Shown in pieces: positions 17,550 to 26,326 of a stretch of 64,000 nucleotides of DNA (positions are counted from its first letter, which is position 1; each line of letters starts with the position of its first letter). The translations under genes were made by a program, and so were the position numbers. Source of the stretch: JAFMJV01 sp963814315 (GTDB lineage: Bacteria > Chloroflexota > Limnocylindria > Limnocylindrales > CSP1-4); contig CAWFCG010000003.1 of the NCBI GenBank assembly GCA_963814315.1, forward strand, positions 1,240,001 to 1,304,000. The letters run 5' to 3'. A model generated the notes under the pieces. It was not told where the DNA came from and ran no database searches. It was given only the letters and a program-made list of their open reading frames with translations.

Positions 17550-19250
17550 ATGTCCCTGCCCTATGACCAGCCCAGCGACGCCGCGAAACGCCACTCTGCG
17601 GCGCTGACTGACGGACCCGACCGCGCTGGCGCGCGCGCCATGCTCAAGGCCGTCGGCTTCAGCGACGGAGACCTTGCCAAGCCCATCGTCGGCGTGGCCA
17701 CGACCTGGATCGAGACGATGCCGTGCAATCTCAACCAGCGTCGCCTGGCGGAGTTCGTGAAAGAGGGCATCCGCGCGGCTGGCGGCACGCCCATGGAGTT
17801 CAACACCATCGCCGTCTCCGACGGCGTGGCCATGGGCACCGAGGGCATGAAGGCCTCCCTGGTCAGCCGCGAGGTGGTGGCGGACTCGATCGAGCTGGTT
17901 GCCCGCGGGCACCTCTTCGATGGCCTCGTCATCCTGTCGGGCTGCGACAAGACCAATCCCGGGGCGGCCATGGCTGTGGCCCGACTCGACATCCCCAGCG
18001 TGATCCTGTACAACGGCACCATCTACCCGGGAACGTACAAGGGCGAGGCCCAGGACGTGGTCAGCGTCTATGAGGCCATCGGCGCCTACAACGCCGGCAA
18101 GATCAGCGCCCAGGAGCTGTACGACATCGAGGAGGCTGCCTGCCCCGGAGCGGGAGCCTGTGGTGGCCAGTTCACGGCCAACACGATGAGCATGTGCCTT
18201 GAGTTCATGGGCCTCTCACCAGCCGGACTCAACGGCATCCCCGCGGAGGATCCGGCCAAGGACGATGCGGCGCGGCAGTGTGGCGAGCTGGTCATGGACC
18301 TGGTGCGGCGCGACGTCCGGCCGAGTAGCCTGGTCACCCGGGATTCGATCGATAACGCCGTCGCCGGCGTGGCGGCGACCGGTGGTTCCACCAATGCGGT
18401 GCTGCACATGCTGGCCATCGCCCACGAGTTCGACATCGACTTCAGCATCGACGACTTCCATGACATCGCCGCACGCACTCCGACCATCGGTGACCTGCGG
18501 CCTGGCGGCCGCTATGCCGCCGCCGATATCTATGACGCCGGCGGTATCGGTATCGTCATCAGGGAGCTGCTCAAGCGCGACCTGATGCACGGCGAGGCGT
18601 CCACGGTCACAGGCCAGTCGCTAGCAGACATCGCGGCGCAGGTGCAGGAGACGCCCGGGCAGGACGTCTTTCGGTCCATCGACGACCCCATCAAGGTCAC
18701 CGGCGGCCTGGCCATCCTGCACGGCACGCTGGCGCCTGACGGCTGCGTCATCAAGCTGGCCGGTCATGAGCGACGCCATTTCAGTGGACCAGCCCGGGTG
18801 TACGACTCCGAGAGCGCCTGTTTCGCCGCCGTCAAGGCCGGCCACATCAAGGACGGTGATGTCGTCGTGCTTCGCTACGAGGGCCCGGTCGGCGGACCCG
18901 GCATGCAGGAGATGCTGGGCATCACCGCAGCCATCGTCGGTGAGGGGCTGGGCGGCACCATCGCACTGCTCACGGATGGTCGCTTCAGCGGCGGGACCCG
19001 CGGCCTGATGATCGGCCACGTCGCGCCCGAAGCGGCGCTGGGTGGGCCCATCGCCCTGGTCGTAGAGGGCGACACCGTTACCATCGACGTTGATCGCCGT
19101 GCGCTCGACCTGGAAGTCGACTCCGCCGAGTTGGAGTCCCGTCGCTCACGCTGGGTGGCACCTGAACCGCACTACACGCGGGGTGTCATGGCGAAGTACG
19201 CGGCCTTGGTCAGCTCGGCCAGCGAAGGCGCCACGACCAACCCTCGCTGA
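17550..19250 (+). CDS. ilvD: Dihydroxy-acid dehydratase
   Basis: A 566-residue IlvD/Edd family dehydratase acting in valine, leucine and isoleucine synthesis. Iron-sulfur cysteines are seen at Cys59 (TMPCNLNQ), Cys132 (LSGCDKTNPGA) and Cys204 (PGAGACGGQFTANTM, with Cys198 just before). Mg-binding and substrate motifs GTEGMKASLVSRE and TDGRFSGGTRGLMIGHVAPEA are complete. AGGAG lies 11 bases before the ATG. It is the last gene of the leuC-leuD-ilvD run. Beyond it begins a 1.25-kb stretch without an intact gene. Confidence 0.96.
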   Translation: MSLPYDQPSDAAKRHSAALTDGPDRAGARAMLKAVGFSDGDLAKPIVGVATTWIETMPCNLNQRRLAEFVKEGIRAAGGTPMEFNTIAVSDGVAMGTEGMKASLVSREVVADSIELVARGHLFDGLVILSGCDKTNPGAAMAVARLDIPSVILYNGTIYPGTYKGEAQDVVSVYEAIGAYNAGKISAQELYDIEEAACPGAGACGGQFTANTMSMCLEFMGLSPAGLNGIPAEDPAKDDAARQCGELVMDLVRRDVRPSSLVTRDSIDNAVAGVAATGGSTNAVLHMLAIAHEFDIDFSIDDFHDIAARTPTIGDLRPGGRYAAADIYDAGGIGIVIRELLKRDLMHGEASTVTGQSLADIAAQVQETPGQDVFRSIDDPIKVTGGLAILHGTLAPDGCVIKLAGHERRHFSGPARVYDSESACFAAVKAGHIKDGDVVVLRYEGPVGGPGMQEMLGITAAIVGEGLGGTIALLTDGRFSGGTRGLMIGHVAPEAALGGPIALVVEGDTVTIDVDRRALDLEVDSAELESRRSRWVAPEPHYTRGVMAKYAALVSSASEGATTNPR

Positions 19251-19469
19251 CAGCCACCGACCCTCGCCCGGAGCCTCGCGCCCGATCTCGGGCACTGCAG
19301 CTTCGCGTGCGAGGGATGGTCGGCCCCGGGTGTGGTCGCCAACCGGACTGGCGGTGGGTGCGCGCCCACACTGGTGGGCCCGAAGTAGAGGTCCACTCGC
19401 CCCGTGCCATAGGGTCCAGGCCACCGCGTGCCAGGATGTCCCAGCACGCTCGGCGCCACCGAGTCGCCG

Positions 19470-19645
19470 TTGAACCGCCCCACGGGTGAACCAGCAGAGC
19501 CAGAGACCGCAGCGGCCCATCGAGTCGTCGTCCCATGCCCCCGGGTGGGTAGAGCGACCGCTTGCGCCGTCGGTTGATCCACCCATGGGTAGAACGACCG
19601 TCGCTCCGAAGCTCCGTCCGATGACCCGCCCGGCGGGTCGGACCG
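19470..19645. repeat. Cluster of short REP-like palindromic repeats
   Basis: Four related units occur in this non-coding stretch. Each is a short palindrome of the form CCC-N-GGGT followed by a purine run: CCCACGGGTGAACC near 19479, CCCCCGGGTGGGTAGAGCG near 19538, CCACCCATGGGTAGAACG near 19580 and GATGACCCGCCCGGCGGGTC at 19620. Two share the tail GTAGA(G/A)CGACCG. The last closely matches the repeats at 26170 and 26231. The remainder of 19251-19886 shows no gene. A loose inverted pair (CCCTCGC at 19261 and GCGAGGG near 19309) might end the ilvD transcript. Confidence 0.5.
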
Positions 19646-19886
19646 AACGCCCGCGGGCCGAGAGCCCCAGGGTTGGTCGCTAGCACCCCGGGCGCCAGTC
19701 CAGCGACCGACAGAAAGGTGAGGATGGTGAGGCGTCACCATGCCGGCTCGTCCAGGCTGATGGTCTCCCTCGTGTCCATGGATCCGAGCCAGACGAAGTC
19801 GCTGCCCAGTTGATCGTGGCGGGATGGCTGTCCCACCACTGCAGGCGACGCGATCGACTTGACAGGGCCTGCCATCCAACCCATAG

Positions 19887-20500
19887 CGCGGCTACGCCGC
19901 CTACATGCTGGCGCAAGTACATCGTCGGCCCCCAGTACATGACCTACGGACCCGCTGTCATCTTCCACCTCGCCGGATTCGTCCTCAGCGGCGTGCTGCT
20001 CATCAGGCGCCTGGAGGCTTGTCGATGCCGACCGACTGCAGCCGCGCTCGCGTGGCTGGGCAGTCGTGGCCACGCTGCTGGCGATGTTCGTCGGCCCGCG
20101 CTGGGTGGGGCCGTTCAATGGCGCGATCGATGATGTGGTCGATCTACCTACTGGACCTGAGCATCTTCGTGCCGCTCACGCTGGCCACAGCGGTGGGGCT
20201 ACTGGCGTGCCGGACGTGGGCCACCAAGGCGCACTACGGCGTGGTCGGCTGGTTCGCCCCCGTACCACCCTCGGTGACGGCGATGGCACCGGTCAAGATC
20301 GCCCGCGATGACCCCGCTGCCGCCATCGGCGACACCGTGGTGCTGGTCGTGGCCAGCCTGACCTTCACCATCCTGGCAGTCGCGCTGTTCGCCCCGATGT
20401 TCCGCCAGCCGGCGAGGCCGCGGGAAAGGCCCGAGCCCAAGTCGGCTCCAGGCCTACCCCGACACTGGAGGTCTGCCTCAGCCGGTGAAACGTCAGGCGA
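19887..20500 (+). pseudogene. Decayed integral membrane protein gene with three or more frameshifts
   Basis: Protein-like membrane segments run through all three plus frames in succession. RGYAAYMLA (before 19915) continues in the next frame as KYIVGPQYMTYGPAVIFHLA and GFVLSGVLLIRRLE (to about 20025). The next frame has WAVVATLLAMFVGPRWVGPF (20050-20125). The original frame then has MMWSIYLLDLSIFVPLTLA, HYGVVGWFAPVPPSVTAMAP and TVVLVVASLTFTILAVALFA (20125-20420). Each switch is equivalent to a one-base insertion. No start is visible and a stop precedes the first segment. The parent protein had about five membrane helices. Its family is not recognised. Sequencing error is the alternative to real decay. 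Confidence 0.6.
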
Positions 20501-20507
20501 TGGGTCG

Positions 20508-21698
20508 CTACGGCTGCTCGTACTTGGCGCGGAGCGTGTCTGCTTTGGGTGCCTTGGCGTTGTTGTGCCATGCCTCCATGAGCAGCGGAGGTTGACCACT
20601 CGTCTTGAGCAGCGCACCGACTCGCGCGCCATCGTGACCGAACGTGCTGTTGCGCCAGGTATCACCACCGTTCATGGACTCGACTCGCTGCGGGATGGCC
20701 CCGCCCTTCTTCTTGGCACTGACCTCGAAGACGACACGGTCACCGATCACGTCGGCTGAGTAGACTCGCGAGGGCTTGGCGACGGACCCGGAGCCAACGA
20801 GCTTCGCGCTCTTGTCGAACGTGACCCCGAGATCGGAGCTGAGCTTCGCCCTCACCTTGCCGGCATCGCTAAATCCGAGTGCGACGTTGTTGCCGCGGGC
20901 GGCCAGCTGCGGTCCCTGGATGTCACTGTTGGCAACGACCTTCGAAGGACCGGGCTTGATGACCGAATGATCTGCGGCGTCGACGGCGAACCGCTTGACT
21001 CGCAAGTCGCCGTTGCGGACGTAGGACGCCAAGGCCGCCTCAGGCGTGGCTGCGACCGCAAGACCGCCCCTGTAGTCGGCCGCCCCGAGCTTGAACTTCT
21101 TCTCGATGGCGGGAGGCATTCCGAGCGGCTCCATGCTGCGCATGACCAGACGCGCACGGTACTTGCCGGCCTTCTTCTCCAGCCACCCGATGGCCAGCAA
21201 GTCCTTGCCAGCACAGGCGACTGAGACGTCCCGAACGGAACGGCCATCGGACGGCGTGAGGAAGGCCTGCGCCGCGCCACCGCCGACGGTGCGACTGGTC
21301 ATGAACACACGGGAACCACCACCGGAAGGCTCCCGGTAGGTGGAGCCGGCCCAGACGCGTCCACCACAAACAGCCAGCGATAGGCCGAGCTTGGGATCGC
21401 CCACCACCCGGTACTGACGGAGCTTGCCATTGGTGCGGCGATAGTCCCGGCCGCCATTGAGGCTGAACGCCAGGTACAGCTGGCCGGGGCCACTGGATTC
21501 ATGCCAGCCTACGGCCACGACCGCACCGGCACGCGTACCGCCGTTGGCGGCGATGTCCTTGACGCGCAACAGGCCTGCCTGACGCAAGGGACGGGGCATC
21601 GCTTCCTTGTACGACGCAGCCATCATGGGTGCAGCAGCGGTCATCACCAGCGTCAGGGCTGAGGCGATGGCCAGCAGGAGTCTTCGCTTGACGACCAT
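20508..21698 (-). CDS. Exported protein with Asp-box (BNR-like) repeats
   Basis: A 396-residue secreted protein. Residues 1-28 form a signal peptide (VVKRRLLLAIASALTLVMTA then an Ala-rich cleavage region). The mature part is beta-rich with repeats resembling sialidase/BNR Asp-boxes: SLNGGRDYRRTN, SSDLGVTFDKSAK and SMNGGDTWRNSTF. Such repeats mark beta-propeller folds, but no sialidase catalytic residues can be identified and an enzymatic role is not claimed. TAGGAGGG lies nine bases before the ATG. It is flanked by the pseudogene (convergent) and the MarR gene (same strand, 145-base gap). Confidence 0.75.
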   Translation of the reverse strand: MVVKRRLLLAIASALTLVMTAAAPMMAASYKEAMPRPLRQAGLLRVKDIAANGGTRAGAVVAVGWHESSGPGQLYLAFSLNGGRDYRRTNGKLRQYRVVGDPKLGLSLAVCGGRVWAGSTYREPSGGGSRVFMTSRTVGGGAAQAFLTPSDGRSVRDVSVACAGKDLLAIGWLEKKAGKYRARLVMRSMEPLGMPPAIEKKFKLGAADYRGGLAVAATPEAALASYVRNGDLRVKRFAVDAADHSVIKPGPSKVVANSDIQGPQLAARGNNVALGFSDAGKVRAKLSSDLGVTFDKSAKLVGSGSVAKPSRVYSADVIGDRVVFEVSAKKKGGAIPQRVESMNGGDTWRNSTFGHDGARVGALLKTSGQPPLLMEAWHNNAKAPKADTLRAKYEQP

Positions 21699-21808
21699 GG
21701 CGTTTCCCTCCTACAGGGCTCGATCTTTGGTTCTCATCCCTCTCGAGTGGCAGACTACAACGAGCCTGAATAGCGTGCTGGCGAGCCCCTGCCGTGCATG
21801 CGCCAGCC

Positions 21809-21838
21809 AGGGGCTCAAGTCCCCGGCGCGAGCCCCCT
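21809..21838 (-). terminator. Possible hairpin terminator after the marR-like gene
   Basis: AGGGGCT and AGCCCCCT form a 6-7 bp stem just beyond the stop codon. There is no U-run, so termination here is uncertain. Confidence 0.3.
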
Positions 21839-21843
21839 GCCGC

Positions 21844-22377
21844 TCAGTCCCGACTGGCCCCACGGCGCAGGCCGCCCCGTTGCGTGACCGCGTGATGCGC
21901 CAGGGCCGCCACGCCCATGGCCACCAGTGCTCGCTCGGACATGGGCATGGGACGCACCACGGCAAGGAACTGGTCGGCGCGGGCACGGTCGACCGCAGCG
22001 AGAAGCGCGTGGCCGTCAGCTGTCAGGGCCAGCACTCGCTGTCGCCGGTCCGCGACTTCCTCACGTCGCTCCAGGTAGCCTCCTGCGACGAGCTCAGCCA
22101 CCAGCCGGCTCGTCGCTGATGGCGATCTGTTCAGCTGCTCGGCCAAGTCACCGACGGTCAGGGTGACTGGTCCAGCCACCGCGTACAACGCCGCCAGCTG
22201 CGTGAAGCCGATATCGAGCGATCCCAGCTGGTGCGCGAAGCCGATGACGAGCTCACGCCACAACGCGCGCCCCACCGCGATGCGGTCGGATAGCATCCGG
22301 GGGTTCTGCAACTCGTCACGCGCGGCCTGGACGACCGGTGAGAGTAGGTCCTCATCCATAGGTGCATGATTGCACAT
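21844..22377 (-). CDS. MarR-family transcriptional regulator
   Basis: A 177-residue winged-helix regulator. The DNA-binding part is visible as LTVGDLAEQLNRSPSATSRL followed by VAELVAGGYLERREEVADRR and RQRVLALTADGHALL, the typical MarR wing and dimer helix. The start is ATG 22377 or ATG 22359; neither has a convincing ribosome binding site. It is divergent from fabD-fabF-fabF with 121 bases between starts. A palindrome overlaps its 5' end. By position it may control the fatty acid genes and itself, as FabT (a MarR protein) does in Firmicutes; this is inference from context. Confidence 0.85.
   Translation of the reverse strand: MCNHAPMDEDLLSPVVQAARDELQNPRMLSDRIAVGRALWRELVIGFAHQLGSLDIGFTQLAALYAVAGPVTLTVGDLAEQLNRSPSATSRLVAELVAGGYLERREEVADRRQRVLALTADGHALLAAVDRARADQFLAVVRPMPMSERALVAMGVAALAHHAVTQRGGLRRGASRD
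22362..22375. promoter_or_regulatory. Palindrome in the marR-fabD region, candidate operator
   Basis: GTGCA-TGAT-TGCAC is a perfect 5-bp inverted repeat with a 4-base centre. It overlaps the start region of the MarR-type gene. Position and symmetry fit an autoregulatory MarR site. Confidence 0.4.
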
Positions 22378-22498
22378 GATTTGTGGGGGATGGGCTCATC
22401 TCCTGTTACGGTTCGAGGCACGCGCGACGGTGCGCGGACCGCCTCGCGCCCAAAGACGACGCCGGCGCTCAGTCGAGGATCACAAGGAGCATCTCCTG

Positions 22499-23437
22499 GT
22501 GCCTGCCTACATCTACCCAGGACAGGGTTCGCAATCGGTCGGCATGGGCAAGGGGCTCGCGGCTGCCTCTGCACAGGCAGCCGCCGTCTGGCAGCAGGCT
22601 GACGATGCCCTTGGCGAGTCGATCTCGCGACTGGCCTGGGAGGGTCCGGCCGAGCGACTGGACCTGACCGTCAATGCCCAGCCGGCACTGTTGGCCGCGT
22701 CCATCGCGGCCCATCGCGCCCTGGAGGCGACCCTCGACTCAGCACCGTCCCCGTTCGGCCCACCGGCCTACTTCTCGGGTCATTCGATGGGCCAGTACAG
22801 CGCCATGGTCGCCGCCGGCGTGCTCGACCTCGGCGACGCCATCCGGCTGGTGCGTGAACGCGGACGCGTGATGCAAACGTCATCGGCCGATGGCGCGATG
22901 GCCGCCATCATCGGCCTGCCCGACGAGCATATCGACGAGTTGGTCGCGCTCGGTGCGGAGCACGGCATCATCACGGTGGCCAATCGCAACTCGCCCGGAC
23001 AGATCGTCATCAGCGGCCAACGAGCCGCGGTCGAGGCCGCGGCCGGCGCTGCCAAGGGCTTGGGTGCGCGTCGTGGCATGATGCTGCCCGTCAGCGTGGC
23101 CGCACACTCGGTGCTCATGGCCGAAGCCGCCGACGAGATGCGCAAGGCCCTCGCGGAGATCACCTTCATGGCTCCCAGCGCGCCGCTGTTAGCGAATGCC
23201 GACGCCATCGCGCTCTCTGACGGCGAGGCCTGTCGCGACGAGCTGGTGGATCACCTGACACGGGGCGTTGACTGGGTCACGGCCGTCCAGACCATGGTTG
23301 CCGGGGGCACCAACATGTTCATCGAGGTCGGCCCCGGCAAGGTCCTCACCGGCCTCGTCAAACGCATCGTCCCGGGCGCGACGACCGTCGCCATCGACGA
23401 CATCACCACCGAGAGCGGCCTCCAGCTGCCCGCCTAG
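22499..23437 (+). CDS. fabD: Malonyl-CoA:ACP transacylase
   Basis: A 312-residue FabD that loads malonyl groups onto acyl carrier protein. It begins PAYIYPGQGSQSVGMGKGLA, has the nucleophile elbow GHSMGQY with Ser96, Arg121 in VRERGRVMQ for malonate binding and His203 in VAAHSVLM. The end (IEVGPGKVLTGLVKRI) is typical. The frame is open upstream, but the conserved N-terminus coincides with GTG at 22499, which follows AAGGAG at 9-base spacing. It heads a fabD-fabF-fabF run. No acpP, fabG or fabH gene is present nearby. Confidence 0.96.
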   Translation: MPAYIYPGQGSQSVGMGKGLAAASAQAAAVWQQADDALGESISRLAWEGPAERLDLTVNAQPALLAASIAAHRALEATLDSAPSPFGPPAYFSGHSMGQYSAMVAAGVLDLGDAIRLVRERGRVMQTSSADGAMAAIIGLPDEHIDELVALGAEHGIITVANRNSPGQIVISGQRAAVEAAAGAAKGLGARRGMMLPVSVAAHSVLMAEAADEMRKALAEITFMAPSAPLLANADAIALSDGEACRDELVDHLTRGVDWVTAVQTMVAGGTNMFIEVGPGKVLTGLVKRIVPGATTVAIDDITTESGLQLPA

Positions 23438-23466
23438 CATCCCGAACAGGAGAACACCCAGCAACC

Positions 23467-24732
23467 ATGCGCCGCCCTGATTACAACCGCCGTGTCGCCG
23501 TCACGGGCCTCGGCATCATCAGCCCTGTCGGCAACGACATCGCGACCGCCTGGGGGAACCTCCTGGCCGGCAACTCCGGCCTGCAGCGGATCACACGCTG
23601 GGATCCCGAGGTGACCGATTGCCACGCGGCCGGTGAGGTCAACGACTTCGATCCCAATGCCTGGATGAACTTCAAGGCCGTGCGTCGCACAGACAAGAAC
23701 GTCGTCTTCGGTGTGGCTGCGGCCAAGCAAGCCATGGTCGATTCAGGGTTCGAGATCACCGACGAGAATGCCGGCGACGTGGGCGTGATCTTCGGCTCCG
23801 GTGTGGGTGGACCGCGCCTCATGCAGGATGCCATCGAGACCTACGACAAGCGCGGCGGCAAGGCCGTCAGCCCCTTCTTCATCGCCAACATGCTGCCCGA
23901 CACGGCGTCCGGTCAGATCGCCATCGAGCTCGGAGCCAAGGGCCCCAACATGTGCATCGTGACAGCCTGCTCGACGGGCACACACAACATCGGCGAGGCG
24001 GCTGAAGGCATCCGCCGGGGCGACTACATCGCTGCCATCTGTGGCTCCACCGAGACACCCCTGTACGAGGTCGCCTACGTCGGCTTCTCCAACATGCGTG
24101 GCATGGGAACCCCGCGCGAAGGACGCCCCTTGAGCGACATCTCGCGACCGTTCGACCGCAGCCGTGATGGCTTCGTGCTGGGCGAGGGTGCCGGCGCCAT
24201 GATCGTCGAGGACCTTGAGCTCGCCAAGGCGCGAGGCGCGACTATCTACGCGGAGGTGGTGGGCTACGGCAACGCGGCCGACGCCTGGGACCTCATCCAG
24301 CCGGTGGACAAGGGCGACGGCGTGCGCCGAGCCATGGAGATGGCCCTCGAACGCCATGGGGTACCCCGTGACGAGATAGACATGATCAACCCGCACGGCA
24401 CCTCCACGCCACTCGGTGACCTGCGAGAGGCACAGGCGATCCAGGCGGTCTTCCCCGACCGCTACAAGGAGGTCGGGGTCAGCGGCACCAAGTCGATGAC
24501 CGGCCACCTCATGGGCGCCGCCGGCGCGGTGGAAGCCGTCTTCACTACCCTTTCGGTCCACCACCAGGTGGTCCCCGCGACGCAGAACTACCTGGAGCCC
24601 GACCCCGAGATCGACATCAACGTCATCAGCGGTGACGCACGCGAGCAGGAGATCCGCTACGCCATGAGCGACAACATCGGGCTTGGCGGCCACAACGGCG
24701 CCATCATCTTCAAACGTTACCTCGGCGACTGA
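23467..24732 (+). CDS. fabF: Beta-ketoacyl-ACP synthase II (first copy)
   Basis: A 421-residue condensing enzyme of fatty acid elongation. The catalytic triad is complete: Cys168 in VTACSTGTHNI, His310 in NPHGTSTPLGD and His347 in KSMTGHLMGAAGA, with Lys342. NIGLGGHNGAIIF closes the active site near the C-terminus. AGGAG lies 11 bases ahead of the ATG and the gap from fabD is 29 bases. It differs clearly from the second copy 84 bases downstream in the nucleophile region (CSTG here, CASS there), so the two may differ in chain-length preference. Confidence 0.95.
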   Translation: MRRPDYNRRVAVTGLGIISPVGNDIATAWGNLLAGNSGLQRITRWDPEVTDCHAAGEVNDFDPNAWMNFKAVRRTDKNVVFGVAAAKQAMVDSGFEITDENAGDVGVIFGSGVGGPRLMQDAIETYDKRGGKAVSPFFIANMLPDTASGQIAIELGAKGPNMCIVTACSTGTHNIGEAAEGIRRGDYIAAICGSTETPLYEVAYVGFSNMRGMGTPREGRPLSDISRPFDRSRDGFVLGEGAGAMIVEDLELAKARGATIYAEVVGYGNAADAWDLIQPVDKGDGVRRAMEMALERHGVPRDEIDMINPHGTSTPLGDLREAQAIQAVFPDRYKEVGVSGTKSMTGHLMGAAGAVEAVFTTLSVHHQVVPATQNYLEPDPEIDINVISGDAREQEIRYAMSDNIGLGGHNGAIIFKRYLGD

Positions 24733-24816
24733 CGCCGAGCCAAGCCGGGCGGCAGGAACGATCGCGGTCATGTCCGCTACGATCGAGAGCAGCCCACAGC
24801 AGGAGCTCATACCACC

Positions 24817-26085
24817 GTGCCCAACACCGATCCATCACGTCGTGCCGTCATCACCGGCGTCGGCGCGGTCACGCCCATCGGCAACGACCACCGGACCTTC
24901 TGGGCCAATGCACAGGCTGGGGTAAGCGGGGGCGGGCCTATCACGCACTTCGACGCCTCAGACCTCGATGTCCGAATCGCCGCTGAGGTCAAGGGCTTCG
25001 ACCCGGCTACCGGCATGAACCCCAAGATGGCGCGACGCATGAGTCGCTTCATCCACTTGGGCATGGCCGCCGGCAAGGAGGCCGTGACCGACTCAGGGCT
25101 GGACTTCTCCGAGTGGACGCCCGAGCAGCGCGACCGTGTGGCGGTCGCGCTCAACACCTCCGGTGGTGGCCTCGAGCAGGTGATCATGGGGCATGACATC
25201 ACCAACACCCGTGGCCCTCGCTTCGTCAGCCCCTTTGCCATCCCGGCGCTCTCGGGCTCCATGGCGGCCTGTCTGCTATCGATGGAGTATGGGCTTACCG
25301 GCCCCGTGATCACGCAGGTCGCCGCCTGCGCGTCCAGCATCATCTGCTTCCTCGACGCGCTGCGCATGATCGAGCGTGGCGAGGTCGACGTGGTCATCGC
25401 CGGTGGTACTGAGGCGCCGTTGCTCAAGATGGGCTTTGCCGCCCTCTCCAACATGGGCGCTCTGTCGAAGCGCAACGATGAGCCGGAGAAGGCCTCGCGT
25501 CCGTTCGATCGCGACCGCGACGGCTTCCTCTTCGGTGAGGGCGCCGGCGTCATGGTCATCGAGACGGCCGAGCACGCCATGCGGCGCGGCGCCACCATCC
25601 ACGCCGAGCTGCTGGGCGCCGCGCTCACCGCGGATGCCTTCCACATCTCGGCCCCCGAACCTACCGGCCGGGGCGCCACCATGGCGATGCGGAAGGCGCT
25701 GGCCGATGCCGAGGTGAACGTCGACGAGGTCGACTTCGTGGTCGCGCATGGCACCAGCACACCGCTCAACGATGCCACCGAGACCCGGGCCATCAAGGCC
25801 GCCCTTGGCGACCACGCCTACAAGGTGGCGGTGTCATCACCCAAGTCGATGGTGGGCCACCTGCTTGGTGGTGCAGGGGCGGTCGCCGCACTGGTCGGCA
25901 TCGGCGCCATCCGCGATGGCGTCATCGCTCCGACCATCAACCTGGACCATCCCGACCTGCCCGAGTGCGACCTGGACTACGTGCCCAACGTGGCACGACA
26001 GGCCACGGTCGACACGGTCATGGTCAACGGCTTCGGCTTCGGTGGGCAGAACGCGGTCGCCGTCTTCGGCCGCTTCGAGGCGTAG
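24817..26085 (+). CDS. Beta-ketoacyl-ACP synthase II (second copy)
   Basis: A 422-residue FabF-type synthase with its own complete triad: Cys171 in VAACASSIICF, His311 in AHGTSTPLND and His348 in KSMVGHLLGGAG, plus Lys343 and GFGFGGQNAVAVF at the end. All catalytic residues are kept, so it is not a chain-length-factor-type inactive partner. The start is GTG at 24817 with AGGAG 11 bases upstream. It is the last gene of the fab cluster. Downstream is a repeat block and a convergent thioesterase gene. Confidence 0.94.
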   Translation: MPNTDPSRRAVITGVGAVTPIGNDHRTFWANAQAGVSGGGPITHFDASDLDVRIAAEVKGFDPATGMNPKMARRMSRFIHLGMAAGKEAVTDSGLDFSEWTPEQRDRVAVALNTSGGGLEQVIMGHDITNTRGPRFVSPFAIPALSGSMAACLLSMEYGLTGPVITQVAACASSIICFLDALRMIERGEVDVVIAGGTEAPLLKMGFAALSNMGALSKRNDEPEKASRPFDRDRDGFLFGEGAGVMVIETAEHAMRRGATIHAELLGAALTADAFHISAPEPTGRGATMAMRKALADAEVNVDEVDFVVAHGTSTPLNDATETRAIKAALGDHAYKVAVSSPKSMVGHLLGGAGAVAALVGIGAIRDGVIAPTINLDHPDLPECDLDYVPNVARQATVDTVMVNGFGFGGQNAVAVFGRFEA

Positions 26086-26139
26086 TCGAACGATCATCTG
26101 ACGACTCGAACGCCGAGTCGATGTGTGCCCCAGACTGCG

Positions 26140-26310
26140 TCCGCCGGTATCCCTCGACGACTGGAGTCGTCCGACCGATGACCCGCCCGGTGGGTGAAGT
26201 GACGGAGCAGCGGGGTTCTGGAGACCGTGCTCCGACCGATGACCCGCCCGGTGGGTGAAACGGGTCGATGTATCTCGCTGTCTCCTGAAGTGGTCCGCCG
26301 GTATCCCTCG
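26140..26310. repeat. Nested direct-repeat block between convergent genes
   Basis: Two 17-bp direct repeats (TCCGCCGGTATCCCTCG) at 26140-26156 and 26294-26310 enclose two 29-bp direct repeats at 26170-26198 and 26231-26259. The 29-bp unit is identical in both copies and has the core GATGACCCGCCCGGTGGGTG. A near-copy of the unit is at 19612-19641. The block fills the 241 bases between fabF2 and the thioesterase gene. No coding sequence is apparent. Confidence 0.7.
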
Positions 26311-26326
26311 GCCGCCGCAAGTGCCA

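Noticed and set aside
20508..21698. Sialidase
   Set aside because: Asp-box-like repeats alone do not define the enzyme. The arginine triad and catalytic residues could not be placed.
24817..26085. Second FabF as a polyketide chain-length factor
   Set aside because: The catalytic Cys and both His are present, so it should be an active synthase. No other polyketide genes lie nearby.
26140..26310. CRISPR array
   Set aside because: Only two copies of a 29-bp unit, with different intervening lengths and context, an outer repeat pair and no cas genes.
26086..26326. Small protein genes in the repeat block
   Set aside because: Frames here are explained by repeats (the same EGYRR peptide recurs). 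No start signals or conserved features.
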